Assembly: GCA_950295325.1 (NCBI GenBank)
Contig: OX485806.1
Span: 34,036,001 to 34,100,000, forward strand
From: Polytrichum commune
Taxonomy: Eukaryota; Streptophyta; Polytrichopsida; Polytrichales; Polytrichaceae
DNA: 64,000 bases
Reading direction: 5' to 3'
The translations under genes were made by a program, and so were the position numbers. This document shows positions 35,927 through 47,559 of this stretch, one piece after another; within the stretch, counting starts at the first letter, position 1, and each line of letters begins with the position of its first letter. The notes under the pieces were generated by a model that was not told where the DNA came from, did not search any database, and saw only the letters and a list, made by a program, of their open reading frames with translations.

Positions 35927-36934
35927 TATCGCAACCTTTGCTAGCTCCCTTAATAATCTTGCCAATTTTCATTTCTAGCAAAGGTTACGAGCGCTAACCC
36001 TTCACATTCCGCCATGCTAATGGTTAGTTCCTCCTACCCCGGACCTTATAGTTCATAGGATGGGAACCAATCCTCCTACTTGCTCTTTCGGGACTCACCC
36101 CTTAATGGGTAACCAATCCCTAGATGTGGACTTCCATCCATAGAAGTCCAATCTTATGTTGATCATCGCATTGCCGGATCAAAGCAACACTATAACAACT
36201 CGAACCATACTAGGCAAGTATGGCCTCACATTGGGCCCATGCCCATGCCCATGGAGGCCGTGCCGTTCGGCCTGGGGTGTGTGAGGCCACACCACCTCAC
36301 CCATATAAGCCTCTAGGACTCTAGGTGTTGCCTCTACCCCACCGTCAAGAAACCTTTTGTCTCTCTACCAAGAGTTGGGGCCAAGTAGACATTTTTCCTT
36401 AGCCGTTGGGCTTAGAAGCCCCAGCAGCTTCAGACCATCATAACTTCCTTATGTGATCTTTGATGCTAACAAACGACCCCTCCATCTTCATCTACGCTTC
36501 ACCCTCCATCTTCATCTATGCTTCACGTAGATACCAATGGATCCATTGCTTGCCTCATTTGGGCAAGTATTGAAGAAGTTATGCCTGTTCAAACCTTGGC
36601 AGTCCCGGGAGCCACTCCCAGGTGACTTCTGTACCAGGACGTTGTCCCGGGACATCGCCCCACTCAAATTGCCATAACTCCTAGCTCACACTTCCGATTG
36701 AGGTGTTCTTGAGAATTCCAAATATACACGCCATAAGCTACGCATAGCTCATGGCCTTACCCTCGTGCCTCCTAGTCTCCGTGGGTGGGAGGCGTTCCCA
36801 ACGCCCGGGGCCCTCACCCACACTAGGATCACTTGGGCCCTCTCACCAACGGCACCACAAGTCCCGGGTGTCACTCCGGGGTCCCCCTTGTGCCCATGCT
36901 GTTTCAGGCACTCCTCATGGAGAGGTGCGTGACA
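35927..36934. mobile_element. Solo LTR of the chromovirus family
   Basis: A 1008-bp diverged LTR from TATCGCAACC to GTGCGTGACA, flanked by the perfect 5-bp duplication TAGTT (35922-35926 and 36935-36939). It has the same orientation as the plus-strand reading of 17760-18735 and lacks an internal region, so it is the product of LTR-LTR recombination. The stretch after about 36750 is nearly identical to the young copies, whereas the rest has diverged. Confidence 0.93.
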
Positions 36935-36939
36935 TAGTT

Positions 36940-37257
36940 GTATTAACTTTTAATATCTTAAATTTATAATTAAATAAGTTGGTATTTTAGTTTTTGTTTT
37001 ATTAATATTTACATTATTCTTACATTAGTTTATGTATTAGATTTTATATTAGTTTTTGTATTATTATTACATTAGTCTCCGTATTAGTCTCATTTATTAT
37101 GTTGTGCATTAATTTTTTTGATTAGTCCTTTGCAGTATGTTATGCATTAGTCTTTTATATTAATCTTCAACATTAGTCTTCAGAATTATGTTCTGCATTA
37201 GCCTTCTGCATTTGGTTTTGTATTAGGTTTTCCATTAGACTCTTCATTAGTCCTTGT
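36940..37257. repeat. ATTAG/TCTTNTGCATTAG degenerate short repeats
   Basis: Dense imperfect repeats of TGCATTAGTCTT-type words. The same words occur in opposite orientation at 37370-37870 and in the same orientation at 39040-39310. Confidence 0.6.
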
Positions 37258-37870
37258 AATGATAATTGGTACTCCAAGCGAAGTAACAACCCACAAGATT
37301 GGCCGGATGGGTGTACTACTCTAGTGCCTCCAAGCAATGACATTCTAATTCCTATAATGCAGATTACTAATGTAGGGCCTGATATAGAGGATTAATGCAG
37401 AACATTACTATATAACATACATAACACTATTGCATAACACCCAGAATATGAATACAGAGCACGAATGCAAAATATTGATGTAAAAGACTAATGCAGAGTT
37501 TAATACAAAACATTAGCACAAAGTCTAATACAAAACCCAATGCAGAGGAATAATGATGAATATAGTGCAAGAGAGTAATGTAGAAAGCTGATGTATGAGA
37601 TTAATACACAGTCTAATGTAGAATCTAATGCAATAAATGAATATAGAGGGTTAATGGAGATGACTGATGTAGAATGTAATGAAAAAGTCTAATGTAGAAG
37701 ACTGAAGCATGAAACTAATGTAGATTCCAATAAAGAACGTAATGCAGAAGACTTAGATAAAAAAATTAATGCAGAGGACTGATCCAACAATAATGCAAAG
37801 ACTAACACATAAACTAGTGTATAGACTAAGGCAAAAACTAATGAAGTAAGAGATTAACTAACAATATATA
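37258..37870. repeat. Arm B of the interleaved inverted-repeat complex
   Basis: Starts TAATGATAATTGGTACTCCA and includes GGCCGGATGGGTGTACTACT, CTAGTGCCTCCAAGCAATGA and AATTCCTATAATGC, followed by AATGCAGA-type short repeats. The reverse complement, about 80-85 percent similar by eye, is at about 39040-39420. Confidence 0.7.
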
Positions 37871-38089
37871 CATCCAATAACTTAGGATATAAAAGCTAAT
37901 GCAACTAGACAATGACATGTTTGTTCAATAGGGTTCAAAAGCATTTTCTTCAACATCCATAGGGTTTATAAATTTTTTTTGTTCATCATTCATATTCCTC
38001 CTCTTCATCAATTCTTTGCATCTACCTACATAAAGAAGGGGAAAAAAAATGATTAGTTATAACCACAAGAATGAAAAAGTGAGAAGTGA

Positions 38090-38650
38090 GTCCCCACACT
38101 CTCTTCGGAGGACTATCTCTTTCATCCACCAAGCCTTCTTGGCCGTAGATTAGTCATACCTACATTGAACGGCTGGCATTTACGGCCGCCATCATCCTAG
38201 ATGTTATTCTTCAAACTTCTAGATCCAACTCTCTTGGTTTTCCAACTGTTTTGATCAAACGGCCGTCATCCGCTTAGCATTATCCTCCGTTCGTTGTTGT
38301 CTTACGTTTACGCCTTCATCTGTTCGATACCTCATCCATTTGACATCATCATATGTTTGTTGTTGTCCTACGTTCGTTGTTGTCATGCATTGTCATTCAT
38401 CTATTCGACATCATCCTAATTGTCTTTTAAACATTCGACGTTGTTGTGCGCTGTTAATCATTCATTCGACATTGTCATTCGGTATCCTTCATCTATTCTA
38501 CGTTTTCATTCGTTGTTCTTCATCCATTCAACATTATCATTTGTTGTCTTTCATCTATTCGACATTGTTCTTCGTTGTTTTTCATTCATTGTCTAAATTT
38601 CTTCATATTAACTAATTGATCTAGATTTAATTTATATCCATCAACTTCAT
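38090..38650. repeat. Arm A' (reverse complement of 35280-35830)
   Basis: Contains TACATTGAACGGCTGGC, the long CATTCGTTGTTGTC-type repeat field and TTGTCTAAATTTCTTC, which pair with arm A. It lies between arms B and B', so the order is A-B-A'-B'. Confidence 0.65.
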
Positions 38651-38682
38651 TTTTATTTAGACCACAAACTTTAACCCAACCG

Positions 38683-39020
38683 CAAGCGGTTTGATTAATC
38701 CACGTGGGTTCATATTAACATGTTTCTAGAAGATAAAAAATAATTGAGAAGGTTCTACGTACATCTGCATAGTAACTTCTTCTTTATATCCGCCTATAAA
38801 TTATTCTTACTTTTACACTAGCTTAATTTGGGATAATACCAATCAATGTAACCAACCGGATTCGAACCCGGGTTGGTCCAGACCTAATACCAGTCTCTTA
38901 CACAACACCGCATCCATAGGCGGATGTCCTAAAATCTAGCAGCCACGTATACATTAACTATTTCTAATAACTAATTTTCTTGTTTTTATAGATTATGGGC
39001 CTTAATTCAAACCACGAGCG
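38683..39020 (-). mobile_element. Possible SINE-like insertion with tRNA-like B box
   Basis: On the minus strand GGGTTCGAATCCGGTTGG (about 38866-38883) is a canonical pol III B box within a tRNA-like stretch. The 10-base AGCGGTTTGA occurs near 38685 and again near 39018 and may be a target duplication. It does not fold as a normal tRNA with a clear acceptor stem, so a tRNA gene is not called. Confidence 0.4.
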
Positions 39021-39039
39021 GTTTGAGTGGCTTAAAGTC

Positions 39040-39420
39040 CTCTACATTGGTCTTATACATTGGTCTTTTACATTAGTCTTCTACATTAGATTTTGCGTTA
39101 GTATTATGTATTAGTCCTCTACATTAGATTATGTATTAGTGTTTTGCATTAGGCTCTGTATTAATCTTTTGTATGAGGCTCTGCATTAGTGTTCTGCATT
39201 AATATTCTGCATCAGACTCTGCATTGATGTTCCGCATTAATCTTCTACGTCAGAATTTGCATAAGTGTTTTGCATTCATCTTCTACGTCAGGCTCTGCAT
39301 TAGTGTTTGCATTATAAGAATTAAAATGTCATTATTTGGAGGTACTAGAGTAGTCCACCCATCCGACCAATTTTGTATGTTGTTAATTCTCTTGGAGTAA
39401 CAATTGTTACCACATACTTG
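39040..39420. repeat. Arm B' (reverse complement of 37258-37870)
   Basis: Begins with TCTACATTAG/TGCATTAG-type short repeats and ends with TACTAGAGTAGTCCACCCAT, CCGACCAATTTTG and CTTGGAGTAACAATTGTTAC, the mirror of arm B. Confidence 0.7.
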
Positions 39421-40163
39421 AAATAAACTTTGAAAGCCTAAAGAGGAACATAATACTTCTCATTGGATGAAAAAAAATCCATGTCCTATTGTTATTTTTA
39501 TAAATGTGGAACTTATGTAACAAATAATATAAGGGTCAAGTCATATAAACATGTCCATTTCATCCACGCATTGGGTGAGGACAAAATTTGGGTCATATCA
39601 TCCAAGAAAGAATGGATGGCATCACATGTTTCTACACAATGCGCGTTCATATGAAGTAACATGTTCACCTAATTTTCATGTCCTTGCCCCCTTCTAACCA
39701 CTTATTGAGAGAACCATGTGACTCTAGAATGACCGATTATGTCAATCATCTTAAGTTCATAATTTTCAACGTCATCAATTTGTGTTACAAAAAGTAATCA
39801 TGTTACTATCCATATGCACTGAAATCTATATATCTTGCATAAAATAAGCAAAAATCCATATGGCATTCCTTGTCATGCTATCAAAATTGTCTAGCCAAGA
39901 TGCAAATTATAATCCATAGTAGTAACTTCAAACAAAAATCAAAATTTAAGTTAATAATATTAATATGGTACCAAGCAAAGCAAATTGTAGATTCCTGCAT
40001 CAGTAACCAAGAGTATGGGAGCATTGTCATGTACCAGTAGAGTACCGTTTGGGCCACCCCTCCAAGGGTACATGCCCTTGAATTTTTTTACTTTTGGGAT
40101 GGGTACAACAAGAGTCAACCCATCAAAATTTGGATGGGTAAACATGTTGACCAATCCTCACAT
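39421..40163. other. Intergenic, nothing secure
   Basis: A 64-codon minus-strand frame at 39960-40154 contains GPNGTLLVHDNAPILLVTDAG, which I do not recognise. No other signal. Confidence 0.3.
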
Positions 40164-40167
40164 TATA

Positions 40168-41290
40168 GTCTAACCTCTCTAAGTGTTACCTCTTGGGAGT
40201 ATAGAATTTGTAACACTTGTGGAGTTCTAACACTCTACCAATTAGGGAATTTCAAAAAACAACACTTTTGAGAGTAACAATTATGTGTAGAAATACAATC
40301 ATTACTAAAACTTATAAAATATCATCACCAAATTTAAAAAATTTAAAAATCACAGTTACTTAGTGAGCCAAATAAGAGTCTATTGTTGTTTGATGAGACT
40401 CTTGAATATGGGAAACAATGATGGATTTCTCTAAAGACAATAACTTTGTTCTAGAAATGTAGATAGGGTTTCCATTGCTTCCTTGCTTGAGAAAATGAAA
40501 TATTAGGAACTACCACTTCACTAATTTATTAATCATCCTAAATGATTTTATATACATTTGATTCACTCAGTGTATTCAAACTATTTCTCAGTTGGAACGT
40601 AAGGATGATTAAGATCAAACTCAACTTCAAAATACACATAATTATGTGCACTCATTGTCACTACAAACTCACTATCCCCTACTCTAATTGACAATTGAGA
40701 GAGTGTCTATCGAGCAACATTGAGACATATGCAAACTCAACATTATGAGAAGCAATCACCAATGAAGTATTAATGGAACCTGATGTAAATGTACCACTAG
40801 AGATCATATCAACGTGCTTCCAACATTTCTAAATGGTTGTAGCAGTGACATTGACATTCCAAACTTTCTCAACCATCTTCACTCCTTGGTAGATGTCAAT
40901 GCTTGAGTCAACTATTTATGCAAACATCAAACGGTTGATCTTGTGTTGAATGCATGATTTACAATATTGTGCCTTAAAAGAGTTAATGATACCTGCATCC
41001 ATTGGTTGGATGATTGAAGTAGTGTTGCGAGGTAGTTGCTCACACCAAGTAATTAACAATTGATTTGAAATCCGTTCACTCTCAACCACTCTCCGCATTT
41101 ACCCACTATCGAACACTATCTAACATTGGCTCACTCTCCACTCTCCTACACTGTCACTGGTGCAATTAACAACTATACAATGTAAATCAACAAAAAAAAG
41201 AGTAAACGTTTTACAACAAAATAAGAAATAACACTTACTAGTGTATTTTTCAAGGGAGTATGAAAATTGTAACACTTAGAGAGGGTAAAC
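40168..41290 (-). mobile_element. Pogo/Tigger-like DNA transposon, decayed, about 1.1 kb
   Basis: The ends are inverted repeats: GTCTAACCTCTCTAAGTGTTAC at the left and, at the right read inward on the minus strand, GTTTACCCTCTCTAAGTGTTAC. Both are flanked by TATA, consistent with the TA duplication of Tc1/mariner-pogo elements. The body encodes, on the minus strand, a fragment of a DDE_1-type (pogo/Tigger/CENP-B-like) transposase. The element is much shorter than an intact one of about 2 kb or more, so it is internally deleted. Confidence 0.8.
40780..41098 (-). pseudogene. Pogo/Tigger transposase fragment (DDE_1)
   Basis: The open part (40916-41098) contains WCEQLPRNTTSIIQPMDAG and IINSFKAQYCKS, which match the highly characteristic L-P-P-N-T-T-S-x-x-Q-P-x-D-x-G and F-K-A-x-Y motifs of DDE_1 transposases (last catalytic Asp in QPMDAG). 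After a stop the same frame continues VDSSIDIYQGVKMVEKVWNV and TATTI-stop-KCWKHV, the W...TxxxCW block that follows in this family. At least two stops make it inactive. Confidence 0.85.
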
Positions 41291-41689
41291 TATACTTGGT
41301 CCATGGCAATTGATTGTGGCTAGCTAATCGAGGAGCTTTGACATGGGTGAGGTAGAACTTTACTCAACTTTCACGCCTCATCTTGTCTTGTTTTCAAAGT
41401 TTCTTTTCTTTTATGTTCTCAACATGTAGGATTACTTTAGGACGGGTTGACTCAACTCCTTGTAAAGAGAGAGGAAGCAACTTAGAAAGACTGTTTTAAG
41501 GGCCATGAGTCCTTGATGGACTATAGTGTAAAAGGGTTGTAACTACATGGTTATAACTAAAGAGATTGTAACTCATAACCATAGGGATTGCCCCTTCAAA
41601 GGATTGGTACCCATGAATGGTGGATGGGTCCATGTGACTTGACTCTAAGAAAGTCTAATTTGGTTGGTCATCTTAAACATACACGCAAA
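41291..41689. other. Intergenic, nothing recognised
   Basis: No gene or bounded repeat supported. Confidence 0.3.
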
Positions 41690-42050
41690 TTTGAGTGTGT
41701 GTATGGTTATGTGTGAACCTAAGAATGGAATCACACATAAATTTGTTCTAAGATTGTTTGGACTATGTGCTCAAAACACATTAACTACTCAAGGCTCAAT
41801 AGGTGGTCAACATAATTTGAGGGGAAGGGGCTTATATGATCATTTAGTGATTAATTGAATCTTTAATGCGACAATGAATAAGATATTCATATGAGCTTCA
41901 AATATTGTGAGAAATTGGCTACATGTATAGCTTGGATTTGCTAATCATCTTGCACTAATCGCGTGTTTCATATCTTACAAGATGTGGATGCAGAGCGAAA
42001 AGAATAAAGTGTCCATTTAAGACCCATTTACCTTACATCTTTCCTAGTGT
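41690..42050 (-). repeat. Dispersed repeat family R1, minus copy
   Basis: Shares with the other copies the words GAATGAATAAGATATTCATATGA-like, GAAATTGGCTACATG, CTTGGATTTG and the terminal GACCCATTTACCTTA (family: TAAGGTAGATGGGTCTTTAA). It is read in reverse relative to 43735-44095. Confidence 0.5.
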
Positions 42051-42519
42051 TGGAATGCACCCTCTTTCTTATGTTTAGTGTCAGTCTTTAAACAAGTCCC
42101 CTCGAATTAGGTGGACTAATTCAATTGAATATTTTGTTGTGTGAAATTAAATGTATTACCAAAATAAATGGTGGCACAAAATCATAGGGTTTATCTCATC
42201 ACTTTCAAAACGGGGGTTATAACTACAATACTAGGTGTAATTGGGAGTACTCATGATCATTGTGGTTTACTTTCTTTCGCTCTCTTTTGTTTGTAGTAAC
42301 TATTAGGTGCCATGGGCGAATTCCGAGGTGAAAGCATGGGAGAAGATTTGTAGGAGGGTACTTACCCTAAGACAAAAATATTTACTAGATAGAATACATA
42401 AAGGTGCTTGTCGCCACTCTAAAAATTGCATGAATGGGAGGGACGATCGTTGAGGGGACAAACATCCCTCTTCAACTAGCATGGTGGTTGTGTGTAAATG
42501 CACCTTCAGTGACTTCTTA

Positions 42520-42871
42520 GGGCCGGTTCACACTATGGCCAACTTCGAGAGGAGAAGCGTTTGGACCAATGAAAATGCAGAAATGTCCAAAGTCCGTCCT
42601 CTCGGCCTTCACACTAGAGGCCGAAGTCCAAAGGACGTCGCCTCCAAAAGAGCCTAGGTGGCAGCACTTTTAGGAAGTTATGGCGCCAAGAGTTCGGCCT
42701 CTCGAGCAAAGTTTGGGTCGAGCAAAATGCTCGACCCAAACTTCCGTCGAGAGACCAAACTTTGTTTTCATTAAAATATTCAAAATCTGAATATAGCTTC
42801 TCCTCTTGACATAGTTTGGTCCAGAAAAGTGACGCTTCTCCTCTCGACTTGGGCATAGTGTGAACCGGCCC
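42520..42871. mobile_element. Tourist-like MITE (PIF/Harbinger type), 352 bp
   Basis: TTA duplications at 42517-42519 and 42872-42874. Terminal inverted repeats of about 40 bp start GGGCCGGTTCACACTATG. The centre contains a perfect 16-base stem (AAGTTTGGGTCGAGCA / TGCTCGACCCAAACTT, about 42710-42744). There is no coding capacity. The high symmetry suggests a fairly young copy. Confidence 0.85.
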
Positions 42872-43071
42872 TTACAAGTTGTCCACACATACAAGGATTG
42901 TACTTATCATATTCAAAGTCAAATCACATGAAACTTTTATGAAATCATTGTTTGAACCCAAAAATATGCATATTCAAAGAGAAATGCCACCTCAACACCA
43001 TGATGAGGCCTTGGGTTGGTTTCCCGGGGATAGCAATCCCCATGGGCCTCCTTAGGAAGGGAGAACAAGAA

Positions 43072-43290
43072 ACGGGGAGACCCGACCCACTAGTTATAGA
43101 TGAACCGGTTGAGTTTGAGAATGAACCGGTTGAAGCTCAAGATTTCACGAAAGTTCTCGATCATTTTAGGGGAATCTTTAGGATTATACCTCAAATTAAT
43201 AACGAAAAGCCAAACGATTACAACATGTACCCGGTTGGACTTGGAAACACTAGGACTTTGATTGATTACGCCCCCAAAAAAACTCCATGG
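43072..43290. mobile_element. 225-bp-type MITE, copy 2
   Basis: Contains GATGAACCGGTTGAGTTTGAG, GAACCGGTTGAAGCTCAAGA, ACCCGGTTGGACTTGGAAAC and ACTAGGACTTTGATTGATTA in the family order. Ends are degraded and no target duplication was found. Confidence 0.7.
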
Positions 43291-43734
43291 ACAATGGAGG
43301 GCCCATTAAGAGCACGTTGAGTGTAAAAGGAGATTTTTGTTTTTTGTTTTTTGGTATTTGGTTTTGGGTTGGTGGCCTTTACGGCTACACACATGATCTT
43401 AGAATAGATTTAAGGAGGTCCCCACTTCATTGGCCGGCTCCCCCATGTGGTGCACACATTCCCTTTACATGCGATTTCAACAAAACGTGCAAGTTATGCA
43501 AGAACTAAAATTAGCCTTGTAGCTAGTCTAACCAATGACGGAAATAGCATGACTCGTCCAATTTCAAGCCACCAAGCTCCTCATCATCTTTAAGAATACG
43601 ACATTGCAATTACCAAGAATCAAGAATGACCACGTGAACACTTAACCCACCTTTGGAAGACCAAGGTCCCAATCATCACCCTAATAATTGGAGATTGTGG
43701 TGGAAGGTTTTTTGGAATATGGTGCAACTAATTA

Positions 43735-44095
43735 AGGGTAGATGGGTCTTAAACGGTCCCTTCTTTCCGATTAGCCCACTTCTCCAAGGATATGAAACAC
43801 ACGATGAATACAAGTCGGTTCACAAATCCCAAATCGAGGCCCTAAGTAGTCACTTTCTTCATGAATTTTTGGAGATCGTACAGAAATCTTGTTTAGTATC
43901 TTGTAAAGGTGAGTTTTCCATGCTCATTAAATGGTCGTATAGGTCTGCCATCCCTCAATTTTTGTTGACTATTAAGCTTACAATGATAATCATATTTTGA
44001 GCATGAATTCCGACCCATTTTTAAATACGTGTCTTTTGGGTATCCATTCTTGGAGCCACAACTAACCACATGCCACATACAAATTCAACATCTAC
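43735..44095 (+). repeat. Dispersed repeat family R1
   Basis: Family landmarks in order: GGTAGATGGGTCTTAAACGG, TTAGCCCACTTCTCCAAGGA, TATGAAACAC, ATTAAATGGTCGTATAGGT, TTTGAGCATG, ACGTGTCTTTTGGGTATCC. Further copies are near 46785-47140, 47560-47895, 61700-62015 and 62080-62330 (plus) and 41690-42050 and 45300-45985 (minus). No terminal inverted repeat was established. Confidence 0.6.
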
Positions 44096-44395
44096 CTTTA
44101 TGGGTGCAATTGATGTTTCATGCAAGGTCTATTTAGATAAAGTACATTGATGATTCAACCTAACTCTTAAAGGTCTAAGGGACTCAATGTACGGTCTATA
44201 TGCATTATTTCTAGTAGACCTCACCAAGTTTTAAAATCATCGAAGGAAGAAATCAAGGTAATTTGGTTAATATTAGAATATATTATATCAAGGGGAAAGA
44301 AAAAATATTATCTTATGAAATATTGAAGATCTTGGTACACTAAAGTATCTACTTGCATCCAAGGGCACCTTTGTCAAGCCTTTGAGCACATAGAC

Positions 44396-44680
44396 ATGGT
44401 TACATTGAGATATTCAATTAATTTTACAATTGAACCGGGTGGTGGGACCCTGGTATCCTGCACAAACTTTATCTCAAAACGTAATTATTTATTTTTGGGT
44501 TGGCTTAATTTGCACATGCATGATTTGGTCGGATATCGTCGTCTGAGGATTGGAAGCAAGTCTATTGGCAATCTCAGTTGCCCATTCAAATTATCACTCC
44601 TTGATTCAAATATTGCCCGTGTAACTCTCGGTGAGAGAAGTTATTTGCCGCTTTACTCGACTGAATCGGACTTATATTGA
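44396..44680 (+). other. Unrecognised 94-codon open frame
   Basis: Starts with ATG and has no stop for 94 codons, but no family motif was recognised and no splice or promoter context supports it. It lies between repeat copies and may be chance or part of an uncharacterised repeat. Confidence 0.15.
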
Positions 44681-45147
44681 CGTTGTTACAACCTTTGTGT
44701 GAGAGACAGGGTCATGTGGGACCCTAGGGTCCTGTCACACGGTTCAATTGCATTTGTTGAAAGCTTTGGTTTAAGATTCATAGGATCGCTTTTGACACGG
44801 TTAACTAAAGAACGGAAGTATGTGACTCACACATTACATATTTTTGTCCATGTTGGAGCTGCTTGAATCGGACTTCTAAGACTCTTAGTATAGAACTTCA
44901 CAACGTCATAAAGCATGGGCTTATACTAGCCGCTTAGGTTGGTTACCGTAGGTGATAAGCATGCTCAACATCATGAACAAAGTGCCACATGTTGTTTTCA
45001 ACTGATATTTAATTATGATTGGACTAAGTCCAAGTCTTGAATTTTAACATTATGAGTTTTATCATAGGATCCTATAATAGGATTGTATGGTAAGATGTTT
45101 GGTTAGAATATGCAGAGTTGATTATGATAATATTATAGTTGAAAACC

Positions 45148-45163
45148 CTAAACCCTAAACCTA
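45148..45163. repeat. Short interstitial telomere-like repeat
   Basis: AACCCTAAACCCTAAACC contains two CCCTAAA units, the plant telomere motif. It is too short to indicate a telomere. Confidence 0.6.
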
Positions 45164-45299
45164 GTTTCACAATAAAATTACAACATGCTAAGTTGTATCT
45201 CGCAATCCTCCAATCCTAATGTGCAAAGATGATTATGATAACATTTAAACAAACTTTTGGTTATTTGTAATATTCTTCACCAACTGGTTATATAACATG

Positions 45300-45985
45300 T
45301 GACACCTATATTTGAATGGTGTCTAATGAGGTGTGCTCCAAGAATGGATACTGAAAAGTCATGTGTTCAAAAGAAATTTTGACTATGTGTAATACGATAA
45401 CCATTATGGGCTCAATTGTCAACATACTTTTTTGGGGGGGGGGGGATCTTTAGGACCATTTATTGAGCACGATAAAACCTTCAATTTTATGATGAATATG
45501 AGGAAAGTGGCTACACACTTGATTTGGATATGCTGACCATTTTGTACTAATCAAGTCTTTCATATCTTAGGGGAAGTGGACTTCACTAATAACCCCAACT
45601 ACTGAGGGAGGGCTAATAGTGCCTGTGGGAAATTATTAAAGGTGATACTAAATTTCTTTATGCTATGAAATTAGTGCCACCAAAATTATCTAGGAAGCAT
45701 TGTTCACCCCAACACTATTCATCCTAGCACTATTCACTTTTACATATAGTTATATTATTATCAATCTACAAACACCTTGGAGCATGCACTAATTTTCTTG
45801 GAATGTATGATAATGAGCTTGTATCTGTGTGAATTTAGTATCACTAAATAAATTAGTTCAACCCTCACTAATTTTGAGACTTGACAAAATAGTACGTGTT
45901 GCAAGACTTAGTACCACACGCACTAATTAGGACAATCAACGTGGTAAGAAAAAAATAATCATTTAGACCCATCTACCTTAGACAA
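45300..45985 (-). repeat. Dispersed repeat family R1, minus copy
   Basis: Shares GAATGGATACTGAAAAGTCATGTGT, ATGATGAATATGAGGAAAGT, GGCTACACACTTGATTTGGA and the end AGACCCATCTACCTTA. A poly-G run lies at about 45432-45446. The copy appears interrupted after about 45570 by unrelated sequence. Confidence 0.5.
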
Positions 45986-46316
45986 ATTTGCCCATTAAAT
46001 TCAACTTTGAAGCACAAAGCCTCAACTTCTAAAATATGTATAGTTTTACTTAAATACAAGCTAGTTTCCATCCCCAAAGATGATGCCAAATGTCCATTGA
46101 CATGGAAAGAGGTTAGGGTTAGACACAAAGGAGCACCTGTTTTGAAGCCGCTCGTGTGCAAATGCCACTTGCCGACACCATTGTCGGTTTGGGTGAGTCA
46201 AGCCTTGTGTTCCACAAAAGCAAAATAAAACGCAAGCATGTTTCTCTCATTAGCACGAGAAAGGCGTAAGGGGAAGGAAAGTCAAGATGTTGGAGCCAAG
46301 TCCGACGTCATCCTTA

Positions 46317-46709
46317 GGGCATGTTTACATCAAAGGCATTAGGCTATGGATTTCAAATGATCATGGTACCCTGTTTTTTGGATGAGACCATAGAGAAGTC
46401 CATGGACTATAGTGCAAAGTATTTTGAAGGGCACAAACCCTTTAGTGTAAACCCAAAGTCCCTTCTTAAATTTTGTCGAGCCTATCTTCAAGAGTTGTCC
46501 TGAAAAATTCCCTACAGTCCTGGTCAACATTATCTATACTTGCAATGTGGGATTCCATGTAGATTTTTCATGCACTGAAAATGTTGTGGGTTGTTGTCCA
46601 AAACTACCCTCAAGTTAAATCTAAAACGGGGCCCGTGACACTCTCAACCAATGAGAAATCAAGTATTCTCAAGAGCCATGGCCTAATGGCTTTCGTGTAA
46701 ACATGCCCC
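46317..46709. mobile_element. Tourist-like MITE, about 393 bp
   Basis: TTA at 46314-46316 and 46710-46712. The left end GGGCATGTTTACATCAAAGG and the reverse complement of the right end (GGGGCATGTTTACACGAAAG) match over about 32 bases with a one-base length difference. There is no coding capacity. Confidence 0.75.
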
Positions 46710-46784
46710 TTAGTCTAAGGGAAAGTTCCAAAAGCTTAAAACGATTTGACTCGTAAAGTCGACATGTCCATCAAACACCTAAGG

Positions 46785-47140
46785 TAGATGGCTTTTTCTT
46801 TTTCTTTTTTCCTCCCTTTGTCTAGCCCACTTCTTCAAGTATATGAAACATGTGGTTAGGACAAGATAGTCAACAAATCCAAATTGAGGTTGTAGCCACT
46901 TTCCTTGGAATGATTGGAGCTCATATGAATATCTTGTTCATTGTTAAAGTGAAGAATCTTGTGTTCATTAAGCGGTCATATAAGTTTCCCCACAATCATG
47001 TTGTTTATTGAGCCTAGAATGGTCATCATATTTTGAGCATGCAATCCAATCTCTCTCAAACACATGTCTTTTTGGTATCCGTTCTAAATATAGGATCCCC
47101 AATAAGAAAAATAATTGAATAAGCATTGTCTATCTTAGTA
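46785..47140 (+). repeat. Dispersed repeat family R1
   Basis: Contains AAGGTAGATGG, TAGCCCACTTCTTCAAGTATATGAAACATG, ATTAAGCGGTCATATAAG and ACACATGTCTTTTTGGTATC in family order. Confidence 0.6.
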
Positions 47141-47559
47141 CTTTTGGGTTCAAATGATTTGATATTCTCCTGAATTGAAGACTTCTACATTATTGTAAAC
47201 TAGGATTTAAGTAAACTTAATTTCATGCAAGAATTTTGGACAATTTCAATCATCAACATAATGTACACTAGATTGCAAAACTGCACAAATATGGTGGTTG
47301 GCGAACATGGTATACAAATGTTCGAAGTTTTGGTTGTTGTGTTGTTGCTCTTGATGTTGTCCTTTGATGTTTTTGTCCCCACAAGTGCACAACCCTTATT
47401 ATTCTTAGACAAGTGGTCTCTTCCAAATATACTTAAATGTCAGATTTTAAGTATCAAATAATGCGACTCCTCATTGGATGTCATGGTCAAAACACCAATG
47501 CTCAACATTATCTGCTTTGTGCACACTTACAGGTGAGTAGACCTTAATTGAACATTTTC

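Noticed and set aside
38860-38930. tRNA gene on the minus strand
   Set aside because: The B box and part of a T arm are present, but I could not complete a cloverleaf with matching acceptor stem ends.
45148-45163. Telomere or telomere-proximal location
   Set aside because: Only two CCCTAAA units; such short runs occur by chance and in promoters throughout plant genomes.
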